DNA of 12,174 bases from Archaeoglobaceae archaeon. GTDB taxonomy: Archaea; Halobacteriota; Archaeoglobi; Archaeoglobales; JdFR-42. The stretch covers positions 1 through 12,174 of the forward strand of contig WAJW01000208.1 of NCBI GenBank assembly GCA_015523685.1, in the 5' to 3' direction. Under the pieces are notes generated by a model. The model saw only the letters and a list, made by a program, of their open reading frames with translations. It searched no databases and was not told the DNA's origin. Positions 1-7,479 of this stretch are shown one piece after another. Within the stretch, counting starts at the first letter, position 1. The number at the start of each line of letters is the position of its first letter. Position numbers and translations under genes: made by a program.

Positions 1-307
1 GTTTTACTGTTAAATACAGCTCCATCTATCTAATAACCTCAATAACTCAATATCGTTGTCCCGATCAACCTGTATAAAGTAGGTCAATTTTCAAAATAAA
101 AGGCCGAAACGTTAAAAATGTTATGTCCGGACTGAAGGTTTACTGATAGCCAGTACATTCCTGAAACATGTAAAAAAAGTTTCAAGCCATGAAAGTTCCA
201 GTGATTGCGGGCATGATTCTTATCAATCAATCGGTGCCATGTCTTCATTTAAAGGCAATATGCCTGAATAAAAGTTCTGACAATCTGAAAGAAAGGAGAA
301 GAGAATT
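1..307. other. Non-coding region at left edge
   Basis: I find no credible gene here. The three forward frames read from the edge hit stops early (the longest runs about 24 codons), and the reverse frames are also broken by many stops. The stretch is AT-rich. It contains an 8-bp perfect palindrome (GTCCGGAC, 125-132), a short hairpin AGGCA-ATA-TGCCT (253-265) and a run of seven A bases (172-178). Because the large minus-strand operon ends at 308, this is its 3' flank. On the minus strand the sequence just past the stop is pyrimidine-rich, as archaeal termination regions often are. A small RNA cannot be excluded by eye. Confidence 0.6.
162..184 (-). terminator. Possible operon terminator (T-tract with short stem)
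   Basis: On the minus strand this reads TGAAAC, then seven T bases and ACAT, then GTTTCA: a 6-bp stem with a T7 run in the loop. Archaeal RNA polymerase terminates mainly at T-rich tracts, so this run about 125 nt past the DUF35 stop is a plausible end for the nine-gene transcript. The pyrimidine-rich stretch at about 285-307 is an alternative. Positional inference only. Confidence 0.3.
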
Positions 308-775
308 TTATTTCTTCGGGCGGAATCTGTACCAGTAGCGTTCCTGTTTACCATCTTCGACCTTCACGACCTTAAGCTCCATGTCCATTCCAACTTCCAG
401 ATCTTCCAGCTTTGCATCGTCGATCTTTGTGCTTATCTTCAATCCTCCAATCTCCACGACACCGACGATCATGGGCATTTCCTGCTCCATGCCGAGAGGG
501 ATAACCACAGATTCAACGAAAGCATGAAGCTTTCCCTCTCTGGGCAGTTCAACCCATTCGAGATCGTCAGACATGCATTTCGGACATACAATCCTTGGTT
601 GCCAGTGGAGAGCATTGCAATCCCTGCATTTTGTGGTTGTCAGCTTGCCTTCCTTAAGGTTCTCGAAAAATCTGCTTACTCTCGTCCACTCCTCTGTCTG
701 AAGTGGATAAAAATCGAGCATTGTAGGAAGATCAATTTTCTCGGGAAGCTTTACAGTTCTGTACTCCACTTTCAT
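308..775 (-). CDS. DUF35 OB-fold/zinc-ribbon protein, thiolase partner
   Basis: A 155-residue protein of the DUF35 (ChsH2/BbsA-like) family. It has an N-terminal helical stretch (about 25-45, with FFENLKEGKL), a rubredoxin-like zinc ribbon with C50-x2-C53 and C64-x2-C67, then an OB-fold from about 75 onward. Known DUF35 proteins bind thiolase or HMG-CoA synthase and help hold the CoA substrate; they are not thought to be catalytic. Its ATG overlaps the TGA of the upstream thiolase gene (772-775), so the two are probably made together and form one complex. The start has a GGAGGGG only 0-2 nt before the ATG. The GTG two codons later has better spacing, so the N-terminus could be two residues shorter. 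It is the last gene of the operon. Family call is secure; the CoA ester handled is unknown. Confidence 0.88.
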   Translation of the reverse strand: MKVEYRTVKLPEKIDLPTMLDFYPLQTEEWTRVSRFFENLKEGKLTTTKCRDCNALHWQPRIVCPKCMSDDLEWVELPREGKLHAFVESVVIPLGMEQEMPMIVGVVEIGGLKISTKIDDAKLEDLEVGMDMELKVVKVEDGKQERYWYRFRPKK

Positions 776-1941
776 CCCCTCCTGTATATAAGTATGCTGT
801 GAACACTCGCTGAACCGCTCAGATTGTGTGTAAGCCCGATTTCAGCACCATCAACATATCTGTAGTCCGGAACTTCTCCTCTGAACTGCCAGAAAAGCTC
901 TATGGCCTGACTCAGGGCGGTTGCACCGAGTGGATGACCCATTCCGAGAAGTCCACCACGGGTATTAACCGCAACCTTTCCACCTATATCGGACTGGCCT
1001 TCTTCAATGAATTTTCCTCCTTCGCCTTTCTTGCAGAATCCAAGCTCTTCATATTCTATAATCTCTGAGATGGTGAAGCAGTCATGTGTTTCCGCTATAT
1101 CTATGTCATCGGGGGTTACACCCGCCATCCTGTATGCTTCCTTTGCAGCAACGGCACATGCATCCCAGTTTGCAAGTCCGGGAAGCCCGTTTATGAGATT
1201 TCCTATGCTCGCCTGCCCACTACCAATGATGTACATAGGAGTGTCGGTGAACTTCTTTGCCAGGCTCTCCTCAACAAGAATCATTGCCGCAGCTCCGTCA
1301 GTGATTCCTGAACAATCGAGAAGGCAGAGCGGTGGTGAAACAGGTTTGGATCTGACAACATCTTCAACTCTGAATTCCTTTCCCGAAAACTGGGCTAAAG
1401 GATTTTTTGATGCAAACTTCTGATTCTTCACCCTGACCATTGCCATCTGTTCCCTCGTTGTGCCATACTCAATCATGTGCCTCTGAGCACACATGGCAAA
1501 GAATGGAGGAGCTGAAAGTCCATTTACTCCATCCCACTCTCTATCAAGAACACAGGTCATGTTGGACTGCGCCTCCAGCATGTTTGGCATGAACATCTTT
1601 TCAACGCCAACAACCATTGCTATATCGGTAAGTCCAGCAGCGATTGTTGCGTAAGCGTATCTTATTGCCGCCTGACCCGATGCACATGCAAGTTCCGTCC
1701 TTGCTATGATCTTTCTGGGAGTTATTCCGAGCATCTCAGCAGCAAGGGGAGCAACATGAGTCAGAAATGCAAATCTCTCAGGCTGGGCTGCCCCCAGAAA
1801 AAAGGACTCTATATCCCGGGGCTCAAGGTTCTCAACACTGTCAAATGCAAGTTTACCTGCCTCCTGGACAAGATCCCTCCATCCAGCATTCCTCTTTCCA
1901 AATTTGGTGTGTCCGACTCCCACTACCGCAACTTTCCTCAT
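772..1941 (-). CDS. Thiolase (SCP2/archaeal acetyl-CoA acyltransferase type)
   Basis: A 389-residue thiolase-fold enzyme of the archaeal/SCP2 class, expected to transfer or remove an acyl unit from a beta-ketoacyl-CoA. The nucleophile is Cys86 in TELACASGQ. A HDCF motif lies at 286-289, and His336 sits in the GMGHPLGA motif. The C-terminal cysteine motif of classical biosynthetic thiolases (CxGGG) is absent and reads HNLSGSAS instead, as in thiolases that work with a DUF35 protein. Its ATG overlaps the TGA of the oxidoreductase beta gene, and a GGAGGA site lies within the end of that gene. The DUF35 partner follows directly. Archaeal acetoacetyl-CoA thiolase (with HMG-CoA synthase) and benzoylsuccinyl-CoA thiolase BbsAB are the known precedents for the pairing. 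No HMG-CoA synthase is present, so a mevalonate role is not supported here; chain cleavage in catabolism is my inference. Confidence 0.85.
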   Translation of the reverse strand: MRKVAVVGVGHTKFGKRNAGWRDLVQEAGKLAFDSVENLEPRDIESFFLGAAQPERFAFLTHVAPLAAEMLGITPRKIIARTELACASGQAAIRYAYATIAAGLTDIAMVVGVEKMFMPNMLEAQSNMTCVLDREWDGVNGLSAPPFFAMCAQRHMIEYGTTREQMAMVRVKNQKFASKNPLAQFSGKEFRVEDVVRSKPVSPPLCLLDCSGITDGAAAMILVEESLAKKFTDTPMYIIGSGQASIGNLINGLPGLANWDACAVAAKEAYRMAGVTPDDIDIAETHDCFTISEIIEYEELGFCKKGEGGKFIEEGQSDIGGKVAVNTRGGLLGMGHPLGATALSQAIELFWQFRGEVPDYRYVDGAEIGLTHNLSGSASVHSILIYRRG

Positions 1942-2840
1942 TTTCTATCCTCCATATCGACACCGAGCAATTCACATTTTCTGTCAACATAATCCTGAAG
2001 AGATTTCAGAGCTTCTCTATCCTCAAGCAATGGCTTAAATCTTCTCTGTAATTTGAGATATTCCTCAACAGGTTTCCTTTTTCTCACCCTGACGGTTATT
2101 CTCCTCTCTCCATTAACGATCTCAAAAAGGTTGATCATTCCGGTCTGAACTGCAAGTCTGGCAATCTCGATTGTCTTTGCGGGGTCAGCACCCCATCCCG
2201 TTGGACATGTTGCAAAGAGATGTATATACGCGGGACCTCTTGTTTCTGCAGCTTTTTTCACCTTTTCCATGAAATCAAGAGGATATGCTATGGATGCAGA
2301 AGCCACATAGGGTGTCCCATGTGCAGCCACAATTTCGACCATATCCTTCCTCAAATGGATCGGTCTTGTTTCCCCCTTGATCTTCTTTCCGGCGGGAGTT
2401 GTGGTCGTTATGGCTCCAAAGGGAGTTGTTCCGCTTCTCTGACCTCCCGTATTCATATAGCTCTCATTATCGTAGCATATGTACACGAAATCATGACCCC
2501 TCTCTATCGCTCCAGAAAGGGATTGCAGTCCTATATCCGCTGTCCCTCCATCTCCCGCATAAACGAGAAGATTGATTCCCTCCCGCTTTTCTAATGCAGA
2601 AAGTCCGTAATCGACACCACTTGCAATCGCAGGGCCGTTTTCAAAAAGAGTGTGGATCATGGGAATCTTCGTAACACCCATGATCAGCGTTGTGGCTATG
2701 CATCCTGTTACATTGAATAGTATTGTATTTTTTCCGAGAGCCTTGAGAGCAAGCCTGAGGCCCAGGTAGGCTCCACATCCAGGACATGCCATCCCCCCGT
2801 GATGAAGAAATTCCTCATCCGTAACTTCCTTTAACTTCAA
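1938..2840 (-). CDS. porB: 2-oxoacid:ferredoxin oxidoreductase, beta subunit
   Basis: A 300-residue subunit that binds thiamine diphosphate (TPP) and one [4Fe-4S] cluster. Cluster ligands are Cys19 and Cys22 (CPGCGA), Cys47 (TGCIA) and Cys212 (CPTGW). The TPP/Mg site is GDGGT (96-100) with Asn125 in CYDNESYMNTG. The pattern is that of pyruvate/2-oxoisovalerate oxidoreductase beta chains, including the C-terminal KPVEEYLKLQ. It is the fourth gene of a gamma-delta-alpha-beta set. The start is a TTG that overlaps the alpha-subunit TGA (TTGA) and is preceded by GAGGTGAT at good spacing; no ATG is available nearby. Substrate is not decided: pyruvate, branched-chain 2-oxoacid and phenylglyoxylate enzymes all share these motifs. 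The symbol denotes the family only. Confidence 0.9.
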   Translation of the reverse strand: MKLKEVTDEEFLHHGGMACPGCGAYLGLRLALKALGKNTILFNVTGCIATTLIMGVTKIPMIHTLFENGPAIASGVDYGLSALEKREGINLLVYAGDGGTADIGLQSLSGAIERGHDFVYICYDNESYMNTGGQRSGTTPFGAITTTTPAGKKIKGETRPIHLRKDMVEIVAAHGTPYVASASIAYPLDFMEKVKKAAETRGPAYIHLFATCPTGWGADPAKTIEIARLAVQTGMINLFEIVNGERRITVRVRKRKPVEEYLKLQRRFKPLLEDREALKSLQDYVDRKCELLGVDMEDRK

Positions 2841-4027
2841 TCTATCACCTCTGTCATAGTATCTGGCCAGAATACATCCTCTTCTATTTTATCAGGATCT
2901 GTGTCTTTCGCAATTCTGTATATCCTGTGGATGGTCTCAGGTACAACCTCTCTGCCTCCAAGCCCTACGATGAAATTAAGGGCTGATGGGCCATCTCTGT
3001 TGTACCACACCCTTGTTATGTCGGGATACACCATCCCGGAACTTCCAAAACCAATATCCTTATCCATGACCGCAAGAATTCTGGCATTCTCTGTCAGCTC
3101 TCTGAATTCCTTTTCGGGAAATGGACGGAACATCTTAAGTTCAACAGTACCCACCTTCTCTCCTCTTTCTCTCAATTCCTTAACAACCTGCCTTGCTGTG
3201 CTCATGATTGAACCTATACCCACTATCAGGACGTCAGCATCTTCGTGCATAAAACCTCTCACGGGAGAATATTCTCTTCCGAAAATTCTGGCAAATTCCC
3301 TGCCAATTTCTGTGTACACATCCACAGCCCTCAACATGGCCTTGTGCTGTTTGTACCTGTATTCCGGAAATCCCTCAGGGGTTAGCAATTCGTTAACCTG
3401 AAAGGGATTTTCAATGTCAAATACCGCCCATTTTGGGTCCGGTTCGGGAAGGAATTCATCAACGAGGTCCTGAGGCAGGGGATTCACAACTTCCGATACA
3501 TGGGAAATAAGAAATCCCTCATAACAGATCATGGATGGCAGGAGAATTCTTTCATCCTCTGAGAGTTTAAAAGCCTGAACTGTCATGTCATGAACTTCCT
3601 GAACATCGCTGGCATAAAGCTGGATCCACCCGCTGTCTCTCACTGCAAGACTGTCCTGATGATCACTCCATATATTAACCGGAGATTCAAGGCATCTGTT
3701 GGGAAGAGCCATCACCACAGGAAGTCTCAAACCTGATGCAAAGAACAGAACCTCCGCCATCAGCATGAGTCCCTGGCTTGATGTTGCGGTGAAGGTTCTC
3801 GCTCCTGAAAGACTCGAACCACATGCAGCGGAAAGAGCGCTGTGCTCGCTCTCCACCCTTATCATCCTTGCATCGAGCTCTCCATCATGAATGAACTTTG
3901 CAATATATTCCATAACAGAGGACTGAGGAGTTATGGGGTATGCTGAAACAACCTGAACCCTTGCTCTCTTTACGGATTCTGCCACTGCTCTGTTACCGCT
4001 CCATACCTCTCTTACTTCCTGCATCAT
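2837..4027 (-). CDS. porA: 2-oxoacid:ferredoxin oxidoreductase, alpha subunit
   Basis: A 396-residue alpha chain carrying the pyrimidine-binding half of the TPP site. Visible motifs are AYPITPQ (29-35), VESEHSA (58-64), FTATSSQG (79-86) and, later, NIWSDHQDS and DSGWIQLYASDVQE, all typical of pyruvate/2-oxoisovalerate oxidoreductases. A C-terminal transketolase-like domain (VLIVGIGS, KMFRPFP) follows. I start it at 4027, where ATGATG overlaps the delta-subunit TGA behind GGGAGGAGGA; the second ATG (4024) is equally possible. An open frame runs 20 codons further upstream, but those residues are glycine- and charge-rich, lie inside the delta gene and match nothing in the family. CGSSLSG at 69-75 differs from the GASAxG usual in pyruvate enzymes, a possible hint at another substrate. 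Confidence 0.92.
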   Translation of the reverse strand: MMQEVREVWSGNRAVAESVKRARVQVVSAYPITPQSSVMEYIAKFIHDGELDARMIRVESEHSALSAACGSSLSGARTFTATSSQGLMLMAEVLFFASGLRLPVVMALPNRCLESPVNIWSDHQDSLAVRDSGWIQLYASDVQEVHDMTVQAFKLSEDERILLPSMICYEGFLISHVSEVVNPLPQDLVDEFLPEPDPKWAVFDIENPFQVNELLTPEGFPEYRYKQHKAMLRAVDVYTEIGREFARIFGREYSPVRGFMHEDADVLIVGIGSIMSTARQVVKELRERGEKVGTVELKMFRPFPEKEFRELTENARILAVMDKDIGFGSSGMVYPDITRVWYNRDGPSALNFIVGLGGREVVPETIHRIYRIAKDTDPDKIEEDVFWPDTMTEVID

Positions 4028-4305
4028 TCCTCCTCCCTGACCATCTCTATCGCCCTTCTCTTGCACTCCTCCATGCATATCCCGCATCCCTTGCAGTAAT
4101 CATAATTGATCTCAAATCTGTCTTCTTTCTTTATCACAGCGCCATCAGGGCAGTAGATCCAGCAGAGTCCACATCTCGTGCATCTATCCTGATCTATCAC
4201 AGGCTTCATGCTCCTCCAGGTGCCTGTTTTATTGACCACACTCCATCCCGGAGGATACACCACCGTATGTTTCGTCTTCTTAACATATTCAAGATAATTG
4301 CTCAT
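4024..4305 (-). CDS. porD: 2-oxoacid:ferredoxin oxidoreductase, delta (ferredoxin) subunit
   Basis: A 93-residue ferredoxin-like subunit that passes electrons from the beta-subunit cluster to soluble ferredoxin. It keeps the family N-terminus (GTWRSMKPVID) and two complete [4Fe-4S] motifs: Cys42, 45, 48, 52 and Cys71, 74, 77, 81. The second motif ends CMEECKRR, with lysine where the usual CP proline would be; all eight cysteines remain, so both clusters should form. Its ATG overlaps the gamma-subunit TGA by 4 nt, and its own TGA overlaps the alpha-subunit ATG. The YDYCKGCGIC segment is the classic delta-chain signature. Confidence 0.93.
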   Translation of the reverse strand: MSNYLEYVKKTKHTVVYPPGWSVVNKTGTWRSMKPVIDQDRCTRCGLCWIYCPDGAVIKKEDRFEINYDYCKGCGICMEECKRRAIEMVREEE

Positions 4306-4901
4306 GCAGGCACCTCTTTCTTAACCTCTCTTTTCATAATCTCATGAGCCTTCTTCATGGCATTCACATTCGGTTCTACCAGATCTCCGGGAAGACCGGA
4401 CTCAACAATTTTCACAAGAGAGTCAAGGGATACCAGCCCGGTAATTGCGGAAAAGGCTCCCATCATTGTTGTGTTTGTTATGGGTCTGCCTATCTCTTCC
4501 AGAGCTATTCCTGTCGCATCAATCGTATATATGGTCGCGTCTTTTTCCAGCGTGTACCCGTACTTACCACTTCTGAGATTGTCCTCCAGCTCCTCCCTGG
4601 ATAACCTTGAATTGAAGACAAGTATGGCATTGTCTTTCATGCCGGCAATAACATTCACATACTTCCATATGGATGGGTCAAAGACATAAAGCTGGTCAAA
4701 ATTGATTACGCTGAACTTGAGAAGAATCGGGGTGTCACTTATCCTCAAAGAGCACTGGCTCGGCCCACCTCTTCTTTCAGACCCGAATGAAGGGACTGAT
4801 TGAGCATATTTACCTTCAAGCGCTGCCGCCTTTGCGAGCCATTCACCCGCGGTTACAATTCCCTGACCGCCTCTCCCGAAAAGCTTGAATTCTTTGAGCA
4901 T
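4302..4901 (-). CDS. porG: 2-oxoacid:ferredoxin oxidoreductase, gamma subunit
   Basis: A 199-residue gamma chain of the four-subunit enzyme. It opens with GRGGQG (9-14) and has EGKYAQSVPSFGSERRGGP (29-47), the CoA-domain signature of this family, then NTTMMGAFSAITGL near the C-terminus. Length is normal. Its ATG directly follows the TAA of iorB with no gap, and GGGAGATG in the last codons of iorB serves as ribosome site. This junction separates the IorAB genes from the gamma-delta-alpha-beta set, yet the two enzymes are fused in one transcript. The IorB chain upstream is a homologous gamma-type domain, but the two differ clearly in motif (ERRGGP here, ETHGMAQRGG there), so this is not a recent duplication. 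Confidence 0.92.
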   Translation of the reverse strand: MLKEFKLFGRGGQGIVTAGEWLAKAAALEGKYAQSVPSFGSERRGGPSQCSLRISDTPILLKFSVINFDQLYVFDPSIWKYVNVIAGMKDNAILVFNSRLSREELEDNLRSGKYGYTLEKDATIYTIDATGIALEEIGRPITNTTMMGAFSAITGLVSLDSLVKIVESGLPGDLVEPNVNAMKKAHEIMKREVKKEVPA

Positions 4902-5561
4902 TTACATCTCCCTCATGTATTTCTCGGCATAATCGTATCCAAGGTCAAATGCCTTCATGTTCACCTCAAGAGCCTTCTCCGGAACTGTCAATTTAATTGA
5001 TTCTTTCAGGATATCATTCGAAAAGGGAAGATCAATTGCCCTTGCCATCACTCCGAGCATGACGACATTGTTTGTCAGTGGATTCCCGGCTTTAACAGCA
5101 AGTTCATGGGCGTTAACAAGAATGACCTTTCTGGCAAACTCCTTCAAAACTTCTCCAATCTTCTCTATAGATGGATAAACCACATCCCCCATATTAACCG
5201 ACGGGGGGACAATTTCCTTTGTATTCACCACTACCAGACCGTCACTGCTGACATACTCGATATACCTCAGAGCCTCGGAAGGTTCAAGAGCAAAAAGAAC
5301 ATGTGCTCTTCCAACCGGAATGAGAGGGGCAAAAACCTTGCTACCGATTCTCAGATGGACTGAGACGCTTCCACCTCTCTGAGCCATTCCATGGGTCTCT
5401 GCCGCAAGTATCTTTAGACCGGACATTTTGGCAGCTCTCGCGATTATTCCAGAAGCGGTCAGTGCACCCTGGCCCCCAACACCGCTTACAAATATGTTGA
5501 ACTCCTCAACCTCCTCGCTTTTATCTTTAACAGCCGTCCTTTCAATGGCCCTAACCGCCAT
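4902..5561 (-). CDS. iorB: Indolepyruvate:ferredoxin oxidoreductase, beta subunit
   Basis: A 219-residue IorB chain. It has GVGGQG at 27-32 and the diagnostic ETHGMAQRGGS at 55-65, followed by VHLRIG and LEPSEALRYIEYV. IorB pairs with IorA to oxidise arylpyruvates (from Trp, Phe, Tyr) to arylacetyl-CoA, CO2 and reduced ferredoxin. The ATG lies 1 nt past the iorA TGA, and GAGGTGA within the end of iorA is the ribosome site. The first 20 residues are a charged extension before the fold. Oxidoreductase relatives with other aromatic substrates exist, so the exact arylpyruvate is inferred from the family. Confidence 0.93.
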   Translation of the reverse strand: MAVRAIERTAVKDKSEEVEEFNIFVSGVGGQGALTASGIIARAAKMSGLKILAAETHGMAQRGGSVSVHLRIGSKVFAPLIPVGRAHVLFALEPSEALRYIEYVSSDGLVVVNTKEIVPPSVNMGDVVYPSIEKIGEVLKEFARKVILVNAHELAVKAGNPLTNNVVMLGVMARAIDLPFSNDILKESIKLTVPEKALEVNMKAFDLGYDYAEKYMREM

Positions 5562-5562
5562 T

Positions 5563-7464
5563 TCAGCTCACCTCTTTCTCAGCAACATCCTTGCTCACTA
5601 TTGCCCCATACGGACACACCTGGAAACAGACACCGCATCCCGCACACAGGGTTTCGTCGATGGTAACCTGGTCGCCAACCAGCACAAGAGCAGGACATGT
5701 AAAGCTGGTAACACATCTCAGACATCTTGTACAATCCTCGGTTACGGTGAATGGCTTGATTTTGATACCTTTCTGTTTTCTTTCTCTGTTCCAGAGAATG
5801 GCACATGCTCTCCTTGCAACAACAACAGCAACCCTGTCGTGGGCAAGAGCCCTTTCCATAACCTCTGTCATCTTTCTCAAATTGTAGGGATTGACCACTT
5901 CAACAAAATCAACCCCTATGCTCCTCGCCACATCCTCTATGGGAATGAATTTCCCTATCTCACCGCATGCCCTTTCACCAGTGCCCGGATGGGGCTGGTG
6001 TCCCGTCATTGCTGTTGTTCTGTTGTCAAGCACAACAAGGACAAATTTATTGTTGTTGTATACAGCATCGATCAGGGATGGGATACAGGCGTGGAAGAAA
6101 GTGGAATCTCCAACCGTAACAACGATATCATCTTTCACAACATACGAAAGCCCATTCGCAGTTCCAACACCTCCACCCATACACAGGGTTATGTCCACAG
6201 TGCTGAGAGGCGGGTTGACACCCAGGGTATAGCATCCAATATCACTCGGATACAGTGCACTGTCACCTGTTGCTTGCTTGATCGCATAGAAAGAGGCGGT
6301 GTGAGGACAGCCTGGACAGAGAATTGGAGGACGTGGTGGAAGGATTTTCTTTGCCTCATTTGCCCTGTTCCTGATTTCTTCAAAATCCACTTTGGGAGCC
6401 ATGCCAAGGGAGCTTGCAATTCCCTTCTCAACAACATCGACTGTGTATTCATATTCCATCGGAAAGTCCCCTGTAAATTTACCGTGAATCTCAAGATCCG
6501 GGTTAACATCCTTTGCAATGGCCTTCACATGAAGCTCAAGATATGGATCGAGTTCTTCAACAACCACGAGCCTGTCTATCTGGGATATGAAATCCGAGAT
6601 TTTTTCATCGGGTAATGGATTCATTGTGGTGACCTTCATAACCCAGGCATCAAGATCAAGATATTTCAGGGCCTCGAGGGCATAGACATATCCGAGACCA
6701 CCTGTCAGGATGCCCACATCGCTGTCACCCTCCATGATCCGGTTGTAATCACTTTTGTTTGCAAACTCCCTTGCCTTCTCCATCTTTTCAAGCAATTTGA
6801 TCTTTCCCGTCCTGGCATGTGCGGGGATCAGCACAAATTCAGATGGATCTTTCTCGAAGCTTACCTTGGTGAATGGCTCATCTGGAATCTCACCGAGTTT
6901 AATTATACCGCTGGCATGGGAGAGCCTTGTCACAGTTCTGAATATGACGGGCAGACCAAGCATCTCAGAAATCTCAAAACTCTCTCTTGAGAGTTCGTGG
7001 GCCTCCTGGATGGTTGATGGCTCAATGACCGGAACATATGCACTCTTGCCATACCACCTGTTATCCTGTTCATTTTGCGAGCTATGGGCAGAAGGATCAT
7101 CTGCAGAAACAAGAACAAAACCCCCTTTAGCTCCAATGTAGGCAAAACTGAAGAGTGCATCTGCAGCGACGTTCACCCCCACATGTTTCATTATTGCAAC
7201 AGCTCTTTTTCCGGCCATCGAAGCTCCTGCAGCCGCCTCGAATGCAACCTTTTCATTAACGGAGTACTCGAAAAAGAAGTCATACCTTCCTCTCAACTCC
7301 GCACACGCTCTTGCAAGCGTATCGGTTATCTCCGATGATGGAGTTCCAGGATATGCAGCTCCGAACCTCAATCTCCCCTCTATAAACCCCCGTGCAATTG
7401 CTTCATTTCCAAGAAGGAATACCTCCTCACCCGGATTGTCCTTCACAACATCTCTCAAAACCAT
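5563..7464 (-). CDS. iorA: Indolepyruvate:ferredoxin oxidoreductase, alpha subunit
   Basis: A full-length 633-residue IorA. The N-terminal domain has GNEAIARG (19-26) and AYPGTPSSEI (37-46) and the EYSVNEKVAFE segment (66-76). The TPP domain has CPGCPHT (383-389), GDSTFFHAC (452-460) and, following it, LDNRTTAMTGHQPHPGTG. A C-terminal ferredoxin domain carries cysteines 578, 581, 584, 590 and 607, 610, 613, 617 for two [4Fe-4S] clusters. With IorB it converts arylpyruvate plus CoA to arylacetyl-CoA, CO2 and reduced ferredoxin in the cytoplasm. The start has GAGGG about 6 nt upstream; the gap to the condensing-enzyme gene is 15 nt. A 395-codon open frame on the opposite strand (5428-6615) is a shadow of this gene. 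Confidence 0.95.
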   Translation of the reverse strand: MVLRDVVKDNPGEEVFLLGNEAIARGFIEGRLRFGAAYPGTPSSEITDTLARACAELRGRYDFFFEYSVNEKVAFEAAAGASMAGKRAVAIMKHVGVNVAADALFSFAYIGAKGGFVLVSADDPSAHSSQNEQDNRWYGKSAYVPVIEPSTIQEAHELSRESFEISEMLGLPVIFRTVTRLSHASGIIKLGEIPDEPFTKVSFEKDPSEFVLIPAHARTGKIKLLEKMEKAREFANKSDYNRIMEGDSDVGILTGGLGYVYALEALKYLDLDAWVMKVTTMNPLPDEKISDFISQIDRLVVVEELDPYLELHVKAIAKDVNPDLEIHGKFTGDFPMEYEYTVDVVEKGIASSLGMAPKVDFEEIRNRANEAKKILPPRPPILCPGCPHTASFYAIKQATGDSALYPSDIGCYTLGVNPPLSTVDITLCMGGGVGTANGLSYVVKDDIVVTVGDSTFFHACIPSLIDAVYNNNKFVLVVLDNRTTAMTGHQPHPGTGERACGEIGKFIPIEDVARSIGVDFVEVVNPYNLRKMTEVMERALAHDRVAVVVARRACAILWNRERKQKGIKIKPFTVTEDCTRCLRCVTSFTCPALVLVGDQVTIDETLCAGCGVCFQVCPYGAIVSKDVAEKEVS

Positions 7465-7479
7465 TCATATCCCTCTGAC

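Noticed and set aside
121..135. Palindrome GTCCGGAC as an operator or recombination site
   Set aside because: It is an isolated 8-bp palindrome with no second copy noticed nearby and no promoter or gene start next to it; chance is the simplest explanation.
4028..4087. 20-residue N-terminal extension of the alpha subunit
   Set aside because: The residues are Gly/Asp/Arg-rich and overlap the delta-subunit gene in another frame. The ATG at 4027 has a strong GGGAGGAGGA site and the usual ATGA overlap.
4302..5561. IorB and the gamma subunit as a tandem gene duplication
   Set aside because: Both are gamma-type domains, but their signature motifs differ (ETHGMAQRGG versus FGSERRGGP). Each belongs to its own enzyme family, so the adjacency is not a recent duplication.
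5428..6615. 395-codon open frame on the plus strand
   Set aside because: It lies antisense to iorA and iorB, both of which have full, unmistakable motifs. Its translation is rich in Cys, His, Asn and Ser with no domain pattern, typical of a shadow frame.
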